Shown: piece after piece, positions 32,391-43,412 of the stretch
Layout of the letters: each line of letters starts with the position of its first letter
Position numbering within the stretch: the stretch's first letter is position 1
Source of the DNA: Kappaphycus alvarezii
Lineage: Eukaryota; Rhodophyta; Florideophyceae; Gigartinales; Solieriaceae
NCBI GenBank assembly: GCA_002205965.3
Contig: NADL03000681.1
Span: 682,001-746,000, forward strand
Length of the DNA stretch: 64,000 nt
Direction of reading: 5' to 3'
Position numbers and translations under genes: made by a program
The notes under the pieces: model-generated
Databases searched by the model: none
What the model was told of the DNA's origin: nothing
What the model saw: only the letters and a program-made list of their open reading frames with translations

Positions 32391-33119
32391 TCAGCTAGGA
32401 GAAGCGAGAAAGGAAGGCACAGTGAACGGGTTCAAAAGCCCCTAGGATGCTGTTGCAGTCCCGTATTTGGTGTGTGTTTAAAAAGGCCGCCTGTCGTAGA
32501 TAGTTGACACAAAGGTAGGCATGTTGCCCGATTGACCGCTTTTCCCTATACCTCTGTTGTCCCTCCTATCGCTCCGATCGGGGGGAGCTCTGCCTTATAT
32601 AGCCGTTCGCATGGCAATATAGAAGTGGTAACAGCTTGGTAAGTACAGTACAGTACAGTACAGTACTGTACTGTATTATCGGTAACACTATACTGTACAC
32701 CAGTACTGCCACCTGTCAAATACGGCACAAGTGCGTGTGTAATCTTTACGGGATGTGGAAAAAGCATGTGAGAGAATATGCTGAGGGGATGACAGAGAAA
32801 CTAACATGCGAAGGGTGATGACAGAGAAACTTATCGGAAATTCGTCTGGTAAGAACCTGACGCGCTTGCAATCCATGCCAGCAGAACACAAAGCGCGTGA
32901 ATAGGAGGTGAAGCTCCCATTGGCGAGTGGTGCCTCGACGGGCAGCAGCGAACGTAGAAAGGCGCCGTAAGAAAGTCGCACCCTCGGCCCCAGGGCACCG
33001 AACACATCAAGTCATCGAAGTTGCCAAGTCATTGCAGTCGTGGCCCGCGATTGGACGCGACCGTTTGTGCAGTATGCACTGTACAACAGTACACTTCTTC
33101 CACACAGTACTGTACAGTA
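32391..33119. other. Noncoding spacer with pentanucleotide palindrome
   Basis: No gene was recognised. The region includes the AGTAC repeat at 32641-32676 and several further TACTGTA and TACAGTA words near 32690-32710 and 33095-33125. Confidence 0.5.
32641..32676. repeat. AGTAC tandem repeat forming a perfect palindrome
   Basis: Tandem AGTAC units switch at the centre AGTACT to their complement, so TACAGTACAGTACTGTACTG and its continuation can fold on itself. The same 8-mers are scattered elsewhere in the window. Confidence 0.85.
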
Positions 33120-34050
33120 CGTACACGTATATGTATGTTGCTAGCTACAGTAAGTGCTAACCGGGTTGTCCACGTCGGCCACGTGCACAGGTGTACGGCA
33201 CACGATAGCGTTCCAGAGACGACCAGATTGTGTAAGTCGGTATATTCTCGTTCTGATGACTCCAACAGAAGTATAGAATTTTTAAGCGATGCGCGGAGGA
33301 TATCCTCTATGAAGGGGTAGCGGGAAGGCGGACCCAGCGAATCGAAAGTCAGCGGTTGGAAATCCGAGTTGGGGGCTTATGTGGGGTTGTCGGAAGGGGC
33401 GGGAGTCGACGCGACAGTTTGCGTTCCAAGTCAGTGACCTTACTGCGGTATGCGATTGACGCAGAACCTCCCGCTTCACGGGTAGCCCTTGATCATACGT
33501 CGGCCTTGAACGGCGATACGATGGCGACGTCGCAGGCGGTGGGGCGCTTCGCAGTGCAGTCGGGAGCTGGCGGTGGCTGGACGAGGACGTCAGCGGGTCT
33601 TAGCTCGGTGCCTGACACCAGGAGCGGAACCTCAAAACTGGCAGTCCAGACCGGCTGCTCGGACGGCAAGGCCGGCAATGACGTTGCGTAGCGAGTCATG
33701 CCGATATTTGCGACCGAAACCCGAAGGACACAGGTCCACTGCGTGGTCTCGTAGCCTGTCCATGGGTTGTTTGCAATGCTCACAATTCGGAAGGAGCGAG
33801 TCATCAGAGACAAACAGGCCAAAGTAGCGACGTACCATGGTCTTCCAGTGTACTGACGACACTTCCGTGTCGGTGGTGGATGGGCGAGGAGGAATGCGGC
33901 GCCGGGGCCTTTGCGGAATGCGAGGCCGCGTATTCGTTCCTCACTGAGGCGGCGTTATGATCGTCTGGATTTGGGCAACGAACCCAGACGACGTTGTTCC
34001 AGTGTGCCTTGGTCAGCGCCTCCTGCTGTATACCTTTAGGTAGCTTTACA
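33120..34050 (-). mobile_element. Non-LTR fragment related to subfamilies X, Y and Z
   Basis: On the minus strand the 3' end (CGTGGCCGACGTGGACAACC, then a GCTAGC-like tail) lies at 33120-33185. Upstream come the FDSLG-like segment, a CDVAIVSPFK block, LRPADVLVQPPPAP, PLLVSGTE and the zinc site CEHCKQPMDRLRDHAVDLC near 33760. A region matching X just before the zinc site reaches 34050. Frame changes make it nonfunctional. The distal part of the 3' tail is missing. Confidence 0.8.
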
Positions 34051-34075
34051 CGTGGGTGTGAGTTGAACGTTTATT

Positions 34076-34619
34076 GAAGAAGGGGCCCTCAACAAGGGGC
34101 CGACGTGGGCCATAGCATTGGGCGGTCCCCCTAAGGGCTAAGCGCCTAAATTGTTACTATGCAACGAAGGAAGTGAGGACGGTGTAAAGAGTTTGGAGTT
34201 GTCGACGAGAGAGCTTTGAATAGCGAAGCAGTTTGAGAGCGTTGTGTAGGTGATAGGGGTCGCGTTGTGGGCTGCTGCAGCGACGGTGGTAGAACGGGAA
34301 CCAGAGCAGGGGAGGAAAAGGTTTGGGTGTTTTACTCTTGGAAGATATATCCGATCTATCCCATGGTGTTCCAGACAACCACAATCGACTAAAAAAGGGG
34401 AAGGAACTACGCTCCCTAAAATGCTACTTTCAGGCAAGCCATCAAGCAGGCCGCATTGGACATGACGCTGCTGCGGCGGGCCTTTGCATCAAACCCCCCC
34501 GAACCTTTCCGTACGAGAGCAGGGACCAGCGAAGAAGGAGTCTTCTACAGTGGCCATGAAGCAAATGAGAGGTTAAGGAGGGAAGTCGCCGATGGTAGGT
34601 GGGTTTCAGCTAGAGATTA
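34076..34619. other. Unassigned segment between two non-LTR elements
   Basis: A minus-strand polyadenylation-like AATAAA lies at its edge (34070-34075). Ser/His-rich minus-strand frames at 34138-34437 have no recognised motif. It may be the tail of another decayed element. Confidence 0.35.
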
Positions 34620-34731
34620 CATTTCGTGGTGGTAGATCTTTATTTGTCATACAATGTCGCACAGAGGCATGCGGAGGGTATTTATAAATTAACTACGGAT
34701 GCGCGGCGGGTAGAAACTTGTCGCGCCTGCA

Positions 34732-36144
34732 TTATTTGGAGACTAAATGCAAAACGGGTAACGAAGTCGCGGAGCTCCTGTTGAGGGAGGAACCGCGACG
34801 GGAAGCAGCGAAGGAAGCAAGGCGGCGGAAAAAAGCCTTACCGTCGTCGCCCAAGGCGCCATAGATATCAATCCCGACGGGGAGAGGAGGATATCGTTTC
34901 GGTTGCAGTAAGTGCCGTAATGACGATGTTTCTCGCGCTCTGCGAGTGTCGCGGCGGCGCCGGCAGTAACCGTACTTGGCGAAATGTGGCGGCGTGCGGA
35001 GGGGGTGGCAACAGTAACGTCGACGGCTATATCGGTACTGTGAAGCCCGTATGCAGCGGGTATGTAAATATCCATTCGTAGCACGGGGACTCCGAATGCC
35101 CAGATGAGTCGGGAACATGGTGGAGGAGCGGATGTTCGACGAGGGCGACGATCCCAACTTCCTTGCAGTAGCGGCAAGAACGTTGCGGAGGATGTGGTGA
35201 CGACGAGTCATTCCGTCTTCGTATTTGCAGGTCAACGCGTGTTGACCACTTGGATCTAAGACGGGTGCGATGTCGGCCGAGCGGCGGGAGCAGACCGGAC
35301 AGCGAGTAGATCCAGGAATAGCGCGATGCCGAGACGTAGAGCCAGAGCGACTTTCCAGGCGGAAGAGGACATGTACGTACCGCGGTGGGGTGAGGAAGCG
35401 AAGAAAAACAGTCGATGCGGAGGATGTGCGCACGGAGAGGAGCCGTGCTCGGTCGTGGGCTGCCGCGGACGAGAACAAGCTATCGGACTTCGATAGCATG
35501 AGTTCAGTTGTGATCGCAGACTGGAGCCTTTCGCCGGGGACCGGCGATGAACAACGCTCGAAAAGAGCCGTAGCTGTAAGCGACGAAGACAGCTGCGGGT
35601 GGCGGGAGGATAAGAGCGAGATGGCAGACCGAGGGATCTCTTCCAAGTGGCGGTCCTGGGAAAGGGTAAGCAGGTCGGAGATAAGTCGAAAAGAATCAAT
35701 TACAGATGCTGCGTATGCAGCCTCGGTAATGTCTGAAGTTTGCAGGAGACCTAGACCGCCCATTGAGAAGGGGAGAGAGGCTTGGAGCCAGGCTCGCTCT
35801 GGACAGGGCAGCTGCAATTGGTGGAACGCTTCCCTCTGCTTCTGATCGAAGCTAGCGGCGAGAACCGCAGATTGAGTGGAGGGAAGCGTACGCAGCAAGT
35901 GCATGACCTTGGAGGCGTTCGCGCAGAAGCGGTGTAAGTGGAAAGCCAATTGAGCATCATCCAAGTCTCGAAGGGATTGGAAGATGCGGTCAACTTCGTT
36001 TTGGCGGCCTGCGAAAAATTGGGAAACAAAAGCGTCCGAGCCAATCGGGATCCCAGCACGATAAAACCAGGGGGGTTGAAAAGGGGCAAGGAAGTGCCAA
36101 AGGGGAGTGGGAAGGGGAGAAGCCGTAAACTTGGGTCTTGGCAA
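34732..36144 (-). pseudogene. Family W thumb, zinc site and endonuclease
   Basis: This 470-residue frame begins near the thumb (IGSDAFVSQFFAGRQNEVDR). It contains SMGGLGLLQTSDITEAAYA and the zinc site CPVCSRRSADIAPVLDPSGQ, followed by HALTC and RRHHILRNVLA. The endonuclease blocks lie partly in the frame 34743-35177: LRMDIYIPA, STDIAVDVTVATPSA and EREKHRHYGTYC. The main frame ends with IDIYGALGDDGKAFFRRLA. The D, DV and K residues fit the PD-(D/E)xK nuclease of RLE-type elements. Confidence 0.8.
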
Positions 36145-36159
36145 GGTTGAGCTGGAACC

Positions 36160-37056
36160 CTAGTGACCTCCTTCAAGCTGGATGAAATGGATTGCAGCAG
36201 CGGCTTGGGATCGAGGAAGAACAATGTTACCGTCATCTGCGTACCAAGCGTTCAGGGCAGGTGAGAACTTCTCCTGTAACGATAGCAAGAGCGGATGGAG
36301 AGCCAGGGCAAAGAGCAAGGGACCGAGGGGATCACCTTGCTGAGTGCCCTCTGAACTACGGACATAGTAGGGTCCGAAAGCAAGCTCTGTAGGAGCATCG
36401 TAACAAGAGTGTACCCACCGTGCGAGGCCTGGGCATGTGTCTGTACGGCTTCCAGAATGGGCTGGCGGGAGATGCAATTGAAAGCGTTGCGAGCATCTAT
36501 CTGGACCAAGACGTGATCGTGGAACTCGGGTCTCTGGGAAAGACGACGCACAGAATGAATTATTGCATCGATGCCGTTCTTGACGCCTACCCCGACCTGA
36601 TGGGCAGAAGGTAAGAGCGGATGGCGGGGGCGGCTTTGTGTGCCGCGAGCCTAGAAATTAGGCGCCGGTAGAGAAGCCCAACCGCAATCGGACGGATTCC
36701 CCCGTTTGGCTTGGGCAGCGCAATAAGACGGCCTCCGCAGAAATACGGCGGCACGCGGCCGGCAGATCGCTGTTCAAACAGAGGTTGAGGAACTTTGTCA
36801 GGGCATGTAGGCAATCCCTCGCGGGCGTGACCCCACCTGCCGGGCGAAGCAGCATTCGCAGGAACACTGGGGATAGACCATCGGCCCCAGGAGCGGTTGA
36901 AGGATCCAGGCTGTGAATGGCACGGCGGACATCCGAGACCGAGAACTTTAGCGCCGGAGGCAAACCGTAGCGACTGATACACCCGGAAAAGGAAGGTTCT
37001 CTGGAACCAACTCGCTGTGCAATTAAGATTCGCCCGAAATTCCTTCCAGCAAACAT
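36160..37056 (-). pseudogene. Family W reverse transcriptase, frameshifted
   Basis: Blocks in order on the minus strand are VRRAIHSLDPSTAPGADGLS, PKPNGGIRPIAVGLLYRRLI, the first catalytic Asp in VQIDARNAFNCISRQP, EGTQQGDPLGPLLFALALHP and the catalytic pair in WYADDGNIVLP at about 36236-36250. They lie in three frames. The set is complete, so the original enzyme was full length over this part. Confidence 0.87.
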
Positions 37057-37570
37057 CTGGCGTTATTCTGGACGAATCTCCCCGCGTGACGAGCGAATAG
37101 TGTTTGCCACTCCTCAGCAATGGGAACAGCTGCACGTGCGGCAATGCCAGTCGCAACCCGGTTGGTGGAGTTTCCGAGCAGTCGGGTGCCAGGCCCCAAC
37201 GTGGAGAGTGGAAAGGCAATGAAGCAATGCCCAGGACCCTTGGAACGTATCAATTCGGTAATGTGAGTGTCCTTGCCAAGGCCAGCATAGTTGAGGGCTT
37301 GCGTGGGTATCGCGCCAGGGAGGGAGGCTAGCGGGGATCAAGGGATGGATGATGGCTACGTCATAATGGTCCGTGCCCCCGTTCTCTCCAAGCGCCTTGA
37401 TGTCCGCGCCACCTACATGGACGCATTGTAGGAGCTCCAGGACAGGATACAGGGCGGCTATGGAGAGGTCTGCGGCAAACAACCGTGTTCGCGATTCATG
37501 CCGCGACCCGCGGGTGGATTTGTAAGCACAACACAACGCGTGGTCACCGCATTGATGCATAAGGGGGAAA
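37023..37570 (-). pseudogene. Family V non-LTR endonuclease fragment
   Basis: The minus strand reads CGDHALCC, RHESRTRLFAADL, VHVGGADIKALGENGGTDHY and DVAIIHPLIPA. In another frame follow ALNYAGLGKDTHI and ELIRSKGPGHCFIAFPLSTLG. This is the zinc-site end plus the ADI, DVAI.HP and KD blocks of an RLE, with different wording from X, Y, Z and W. It is cut off where W begins, so it may have been the target of W or may be a rearranged piece. Confidence 0.65.
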
Positions 37571-38488
37571 TTTTTGGGTTATTTTAATGCATGGAAGATG
37601 TGGTCGGTTATATCCACGCGGCTGATGCGTTATGCGGGATAAGTCGTCGCGTATCCATAAGTGTCGTGCATCGCCCCTTGTGGTGTTTTGAAGCGTGAGG
37701 AAACAATGGTATCCTGCAATAGAACTGCAACAACGTCTTGTAATTGCGGTCCGAGATGTAGGTACTCAAGCGAGGTTAATGGGGTTGGTAAACTGCCAAT
37801 GATGCAAAGCTTATTAGTCCTATGAACGTGCATTCAAACCATGTAGCAGGACCTACGCAAATGCAAATAATGGAGCGTGTCTACTAGCAAGAAAGGAGCT
37901 GATCCCCTAGTCAAAAAGAAGACCGAGTTGGAGGTGAGCACCAACGCGGCGTGCCTTTTTATATCCCAGCCTTCCACGAACGTCTTACGAGGGAAAAGTT
38001 TGGGTAATTTCGTATTTGGGAAGGGAGAAAGCTTTCGTAGGGCCTCAACCTTTTTTGTCATCGCGTCAACCAACCGCACGTTTCCTCCATACTATGAAAC
38101 TACAGTCATTTCCTACAGTGAGGCTAGTTGTTCCCTAAGGGATTAATCAAAGTGGATGTAAACTAACAAAATAAGAGATTTTACTGCATCATCTTTTTGA
38201 CAACTCAACATCTTCAACCGATAAATTTGACAGGAATACATCGCGATTTAAATGGCATTCCCCTTCAATCGGTTCTTCTTACCAGTTTTCAGCTTCACCC
38301 GACCAGTAGCCCCCATCGTTTATCAACATCAGCACTCCTAACCGAATCTATAGCTACTGTCTATCTTTCGCCAACCTAACCTCCACCGCAGTTTCCGCAG
38401 CACTCTCGGAGAAGCATCAGAAGCATCAACTTACTCTGCTGTCGCGATACATCCCTTCTCAAAACCACAATATTCATACCTGCTTGCG
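37571..38488. other. Spacer upstream of the dynamin-like gene
   Basis: No supported coding region. It should contain the promoter of the dynamin-like gene if that gene is live. No clear TATA box was picked out. Confidence 0.4.
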
Positions 38489-40512
38489 ATGTCGAGCGCT
38501 TCTCTCTTCTCGATGTGGAGTTCAACCTCCCTTGGAAGCAAATTAGCCACGATTGAAGAGCTACGGATAGATCTGACTTCAGAAGGCATCGAATGTCCAG
38601 GGATTCTCGTCGTTGGGCTCAGTCAGCTGGAAAGTCTTCGGTGCTTGAAAGGTTGACCGGTATCGCCTTTCCTCGCTCAGAAAATACATGCACCCGAGTT
38701 CCGACGATTGTACAACTACAAACGGATCCCAATTTGGCAGAACGAAGGCGTTTGTTTCGAAGGACGTGAATTTCAAGGATACGAAAACATGCAAGACTAT
38801 GAAGCAAATTCAGGAGGCGATACTTGAACAAACTTCATGGTCTATCTCGGATGACAAGCCAATTACTGACGATCCTATTCACATCCGATACATTAGACCC
38901 AAAGGCCCAGTTCTGACGCTGATTGATCTTCCAGGGATAACTCATGTTGACTCCAAAAACGAAGACTTTGACATTCACGAAGTGACATCTGCAATGGTTA
39001 GAAAATACGTTGACAACGAAAATATGATTGTACTGGTAGTCATCCCTGCAAACGACGATTTCGGTAATTCCGAGGCCCTCCGGATTGCGCAGACCTTTGA
39101 CAAAGAAGGAACTCGAACCATTGTGTAATTAGCAAGTGTGATCTGGGTACCGGAAAATTCAGACATTGTCCAGAAGGTTCAAATGTCGCGAAGAATGATA
39201 TCAAACTTTCTCTTGGGTTTATCGCAGTGCGTAACAGGGGCCCTGGAGATAATGAAGTTTTGGATATTTCAGCAGCTGAGGATGAGTTGTTCAATAATCA
39301 CCCACTGCTCAAAGAATTGAGACCTACAGAAAGAGGATACCAAGCACTTTCAGCCAAAATCGTGGCACTCCAGAGCAAGCGGATAAATGAAATTTCCTGC
39401 CTGAGGCACGCTACTCGTAAGAAGAAAACTGAGAGATATTGAAAAATCCCTCAATCAGTTAGGAGCTGGTCCTGAGACTGACATCGACCGTAGGAACTAT
39501 CTCGGCAGGGACTTCGAGAAATCGAGATGTTAATGGGTTCTTCTATCCGGGCCGCGCGTAAAGATGACCTCAACTCAATATCGCATCAAAGAGCCTTGAT
39601 TTGGCACATGAATTCACTAAAAGTATTAAGTCGGAAATCCCGATTTCTTTGCGAATGAAATGAAGGAAATGATAAAACTAAGGATGGATGAGGCAAAGGG
39701 ATATACGCTCACAAACTTCTTGAACTATTCCGTGTTCCAGGATGTGTTTGTAGAGACTTTCTTTTTGTCCAAGAAGACCTCCGAGACAAGATGACCTGGA
39801 CGGATGTATTGGACAAAGTGCGAGGATTTGTAGACGGTTTATGAAACTATCATACAAACTTTCAAATCATTTACCCAGAGCACAAAAATGGCAAGTCATT
39901 ACCCGAAGTTGGCAGAGACCATTGTAGAGAAAATGGGATCGATTATGCTTCTGGAGAAGCAGAAAGTACTGGCAATGGTGGCGACGTTGATTGCTGCGGA
40001 AGAAAACTCAAACCTTTACCCAGAATCCAAACTACATCTCTTTTATCACAGATGTCCGAAAGATGTTCATGAGTTCCGAAAAGTGAACCAAAATGAAGAC
40101 CTCCTCACTGAGCTGCTACAGAGAGGCTATTTTCAACTCAAAAATTACAATATAAATGAACCGATGCTAACTAGCGATGTGGGAAAAGTACGCTTGGATT
40201 TCATTAAGGAAAACTCAAAACTTTCCAGTACAGATTGCCACGAAAATATGATCATGGAGCTCCAGATGTCGTTGCGAAGCTACTCTGAAATCATGATTAT
40301 CGGATGTCTGATGTGATCCCACTTTTGACGTTCAAATCATTAATACATGATATGCAAAGCTCACTGCAGTACACAATACAGGCACAAATTCTCGACAGCG
40401 AACTTCGCTCATTGTTTGCGAAGATTTGAGTATTGTTAGAGAGCGGCAGCACTTGCAAGCCCGGAAGAAGCGCTTAATCATGGCTGAGAAGAAGTTGAGT
40501 ACATTGCACTGA
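38489..40512 (+). pseudogene. Dynamin-superfamily GTPase gene, full length but frameshifted
   Basis: Dynamins are large GTPases that assemble on and remodel membranes. The ATG at 38489 opens into IEELRIDLTSEGIECPGILV and VG. The P-loop follows in the next frame (QSAGKSSVLERLTG, then CTRVPTIVQLQ). The switch motif LTLIDLPGITHVD and VVIPANDDFGNSEALRIAQ lie in the frame 38688-39128, and the base-specifying SKCDLGTGK follows at about 39130. Stalk segments continue (ANEMKEMIKLRMDEAKGYTL, NFLNYSVFQDVF). The GTPase effector domain ends in EDLSIVRERQHLQARKKRL and a stop at 40512. Total length, about 670 codons, equals a normal dynamin-related protein. At least eight single-frame shifts break it, with no obvious introns, so it is a pseudogene or a badly sequenced gene. 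Confidence 0.85.
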
Positions 40513-40790
40513 TTTCCTGCAGGAATTGAATTCAGCAGCATCGCTTGCCAGCAAGCATCCCTTCCATTCTGTACAGACAAGGATACTTTTACAGTTGAAA
40601 ACCAGTGGAATTGCATTCAGAAGGATAATAGCTTATCCTTGAAAGATCAGATAGGCTTGAGAGCTTAAATTGTATTCTTTCTTGTCGAAAAGAATCTGTT
40701 CGCATTGAACCCACTATCTTCAGTCACATTCATTACCTTTTCAGATATTTTGCAAAATAAAGGAAACAGATCCCGTCTAGCTATGGACGT

Positions 40791-41380
40791 TATATAATGA
40801 AAATTGTAGATATTCCTTGGCATGCTGCGCTGGCTGAGTTGGCTGCGCTGGCCGAGTTGGCATGCTGCGCTGGCTGAGCTGTCACTGTACTTACAATTAT
40901 ATTTTTAATTATTTTTAGAGGGATGCTTTGCACTGTACTGTGGCGGTGCAGATTTGGCACATAGTACTGTGTACTGTATAGGTGCTACAGAATGTGAGGG
41001 TTGAAAACTCTATATAAGGGGCTGTTTGCATGAAATGGTAGGACTACTTGGGAGCCAGCATACCCGAGCGGGGCGCTCAACAAGTTAAGTCAAACACAAA
41101 GCATAAAGGAAGTTGGCAGACAACTTCAAGCCAAGTCCCGAGTAGTAGGAAGTTGAGAGTCAACTTCAGACCCAAGAAAACTTTTTCTTACGCTAGTCGC
41201 AGAGCGTCGGTGGTAGACCCTGCCCCTTTTATACTTGCTTGTAGCTTCTCAACTCTCTTCTATATACACTCCCTTTTGTTCGTTCAACAATACCACGGTA
41301 GCACTTTTGTCGCTCGCAACACCTCCTTCTCAGGGTAATTGGTTCTGAGGATCTCTTCCCCCGCCGATTTACCCCTATCA
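40791..41380 (+). repeat. 5' LTR of Gypsy C
   Basis: The LTR ends CCCCTATCA like A and B. Its start lacks one base of the TGAT found in the 3' copy. The unique part is 40791-41105 and the shared part 41106-41380. TATATAAG at 41011-41018 is the likely promoter box. Confidence 0.93.
40819..40880 (+). repeat. Short tandem repeat in the Gypsy C U3
   Basis: Three imperfect units based on GGCATGCTGCGCTGGCTGAG follow one another. The same array is in the 3' LTR at about 45958-46020. Repeats in a U3 often bind transcription factors; here that is inference. Confidence 0.75.
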
Positions 41381-41468
41381 TTTGGTACTCTTGTGGAGGG
41401 GGTTGCACCCGAGGTATTCGAGTTGAGCAGTAGTAAGGAACACTTCGGGGGATTTCTTTTCTGTAATC

Positions 41469-43345
41469 ATGGATCTCAACGCTGCTCGTATAACGTTCAC
41501 AGGGGCAAGACTGAAGACGTTGAGGAGTTTCTTTACACATATGTCAACGTTGTGATGCGAGAGAAGGGCGATGAAGAGAAGGCCGCAAGTATCTTCGCCT
41601 ATCTTCATGGTGACGCAAAGCACAAATATAAGTCCAAGTTTATCGACGGGTGGTCTCTTAACGGGAAGGGCGTAACTTCGGTGAGGTATGTGAGTGGCTT
41701 GTGAAAGAGTATGCTAAGGAGGTAGAACCAGATGAGATGATTCGTACCGCCATAGAGGCCCGGCTCAACTTCGACGATTTGTTAAGCTCATTGGTGTACT
41801 TGTGTGATCTTTATGAAAAGGCTGGGTTCAACGCCCAAGCCAAGTACGGAATGCTGCGTAAGGCGGCTATGGGGGATAAGCGGCTCTCCGATTTCCTCCT
41901 CATCAAGGGCCCTCACACTTTTGATGAACTGAAGGGTACCATAGTAGAATTTGTCAAAAATTCGGAGACGTTTCAGTCACTGAGTGAGGTACCGAGGGAA
42001 ACCCGCACATCGATGTCTATCGTACATCCTGAAAAGAATTATCAAAGGCCGGCTACTAGTGCAGCGGCATTAGAATCTGTCAGGAGCGATGTCAAAAACT
42101 TGGAAGAAAGGTTGGAAACCCGATTCGATAATCGACTTGACATGATAACCTCGCAGTTGGAAAGCCTTACTCTTACCATTAAGAAGAACCAGTCTGGGGC
42201 CCCTAAGGCCGCAGAAGTCTGTTCTTACTGTCACAAGCCTGGACACTTTGCAAACAGGTGTCCTGATAATCCACATAGAAACACTCGTTGTGCAAAGTGC
42301 GGTCGATATGGGCATCATGAAAGTAACTGCTGGTCTAAAGACAACAGAAGAGCAAATTTATCGGAAGCAAGGAGTGAGTCAGGACCAGAGGTGAAAATCT
42401 TACAAAATAGAAGGTGATCAAAGGTTGACGGATGCCGGTAACGTATCCATCGCTGAAGAGATTAGTCAAGTCAATGTGACAAAAAGGGATGGGGAAGGGA
42501 ACATTTTATCGAAGAAACCTAGGCTAGAGTATGGAATGCTGGAGCATATCCCAGCACCTGTACCTCCTCGAACCAAGAGGTCTGATCAAGTTGTTCCAGG
42601 AGTGGGAGTCACTCCGGCCAAGAAGACGAAAAAGAGTAAGAAAGTTAAGAGTATCTCTAAGGACGTACTAGAGTATGTGAAGAGGTACAATTTGGTGGCT
42701 GAGCTTGCATCGGCCCCAACTGGGATAACGTTTGGTCAACTTTTGAGGGGCGACGCAGAGGATGCGAGAAAAGAACTCAAAAAAATTATCAGGTCTAATA
42801 AGTCCGCTAAGGGTAAGAAACTGTTTCTTCAATCGGCCTCGACAGCACCAAGACGTCTTAAGCTGGTACCAGTCAAAGTATTGGGTATGAAAACCCAAGC
42901 TCTCTTCGATTCGGGTGCTGTTCCAAACCTCATTTCAGAAACTTTGGTGACAGATCTAGGTCTCGAAATTACTCCAACGACTCGAAAAATAACTGTAGCG
43001 GATGGAACCGTCTCAAAATGCATGGGCACTGTTGACAAGGTTTCCGTGTTCTTTGGGGACTCTAAAGTTGATGTAGACTTTCTTGTCATGCCGGATCTCC
43101 CTTTCGATGCAATCATTGGCTGCCCTACCATGGAAAGACTAGGGACATGCATTGACTTGGGCAACCAAATGGTTTCAGTTAATATTGACGGCAGAACCGT
43201 GAAGATGCCCCTGGATTTCGACAAAAGCACGCATCCTGAAGATTTAAAAGAAACGGACAGTGAAGATTTCACTTCTAGCTATGACAGCGAAGATTCGGAA
43301 CCAACTAACACTTTCGGAAGTGGAAAAGGGTACCCTCGGGGGTAA
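41469..43345 (+). CDS. gag: Gypsy C Gag-protease polyprotein (ORF1), frameshifted upstream
   Basis: From the ATG at 41469 the frame shifts near 41505 (a G lost from a run) and near 41680, and an extra base near 42413 creates a stop. The frame 42425-43345 then runs through the protease (LFDSGAVPNLIS, AIIGCP) straight to the acidic tail and TAA. This is the only copy in which the ORF1 end is uninterrupted, so it shows the true C-terminus. Zinc knuckles lie at about 42220-42330. Confidence 0.92.
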
Positions 43346-43412
43346 TGAACATGGCATGGGACGATTATGATTCCGGGTTTGAAACAGATGACGACTGGAT
43401 TCTAGGATAAGT

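Larger units (their letters stand above)
34620..37060 (-). mobile_element. Non-LTR retrotransposon, family W (RT, zinc site, RLE)
   Basis: On the minus strand this runs from an RT with motif APGADGLS through YADD, thumb, zinc site and endonuclease to a polyadenylation-like AATAAA at 34639-34644. It is a different family from X, Y and Z in sequence and GC content. Four frames are needed, with changes near 36650, 36480, 36160 and 35170. The 5' end abuts the V fragment at about 37030-37060. Confidence 0.82.

Noticed and set aside
34500-34545. CCGTACGAGAGCAGGGACC and a similar word at 48190 resemble a conserved large-subunit rRNA segment
   Set aside because: Only about ten bases match and the flanks show no rRNA similarity.
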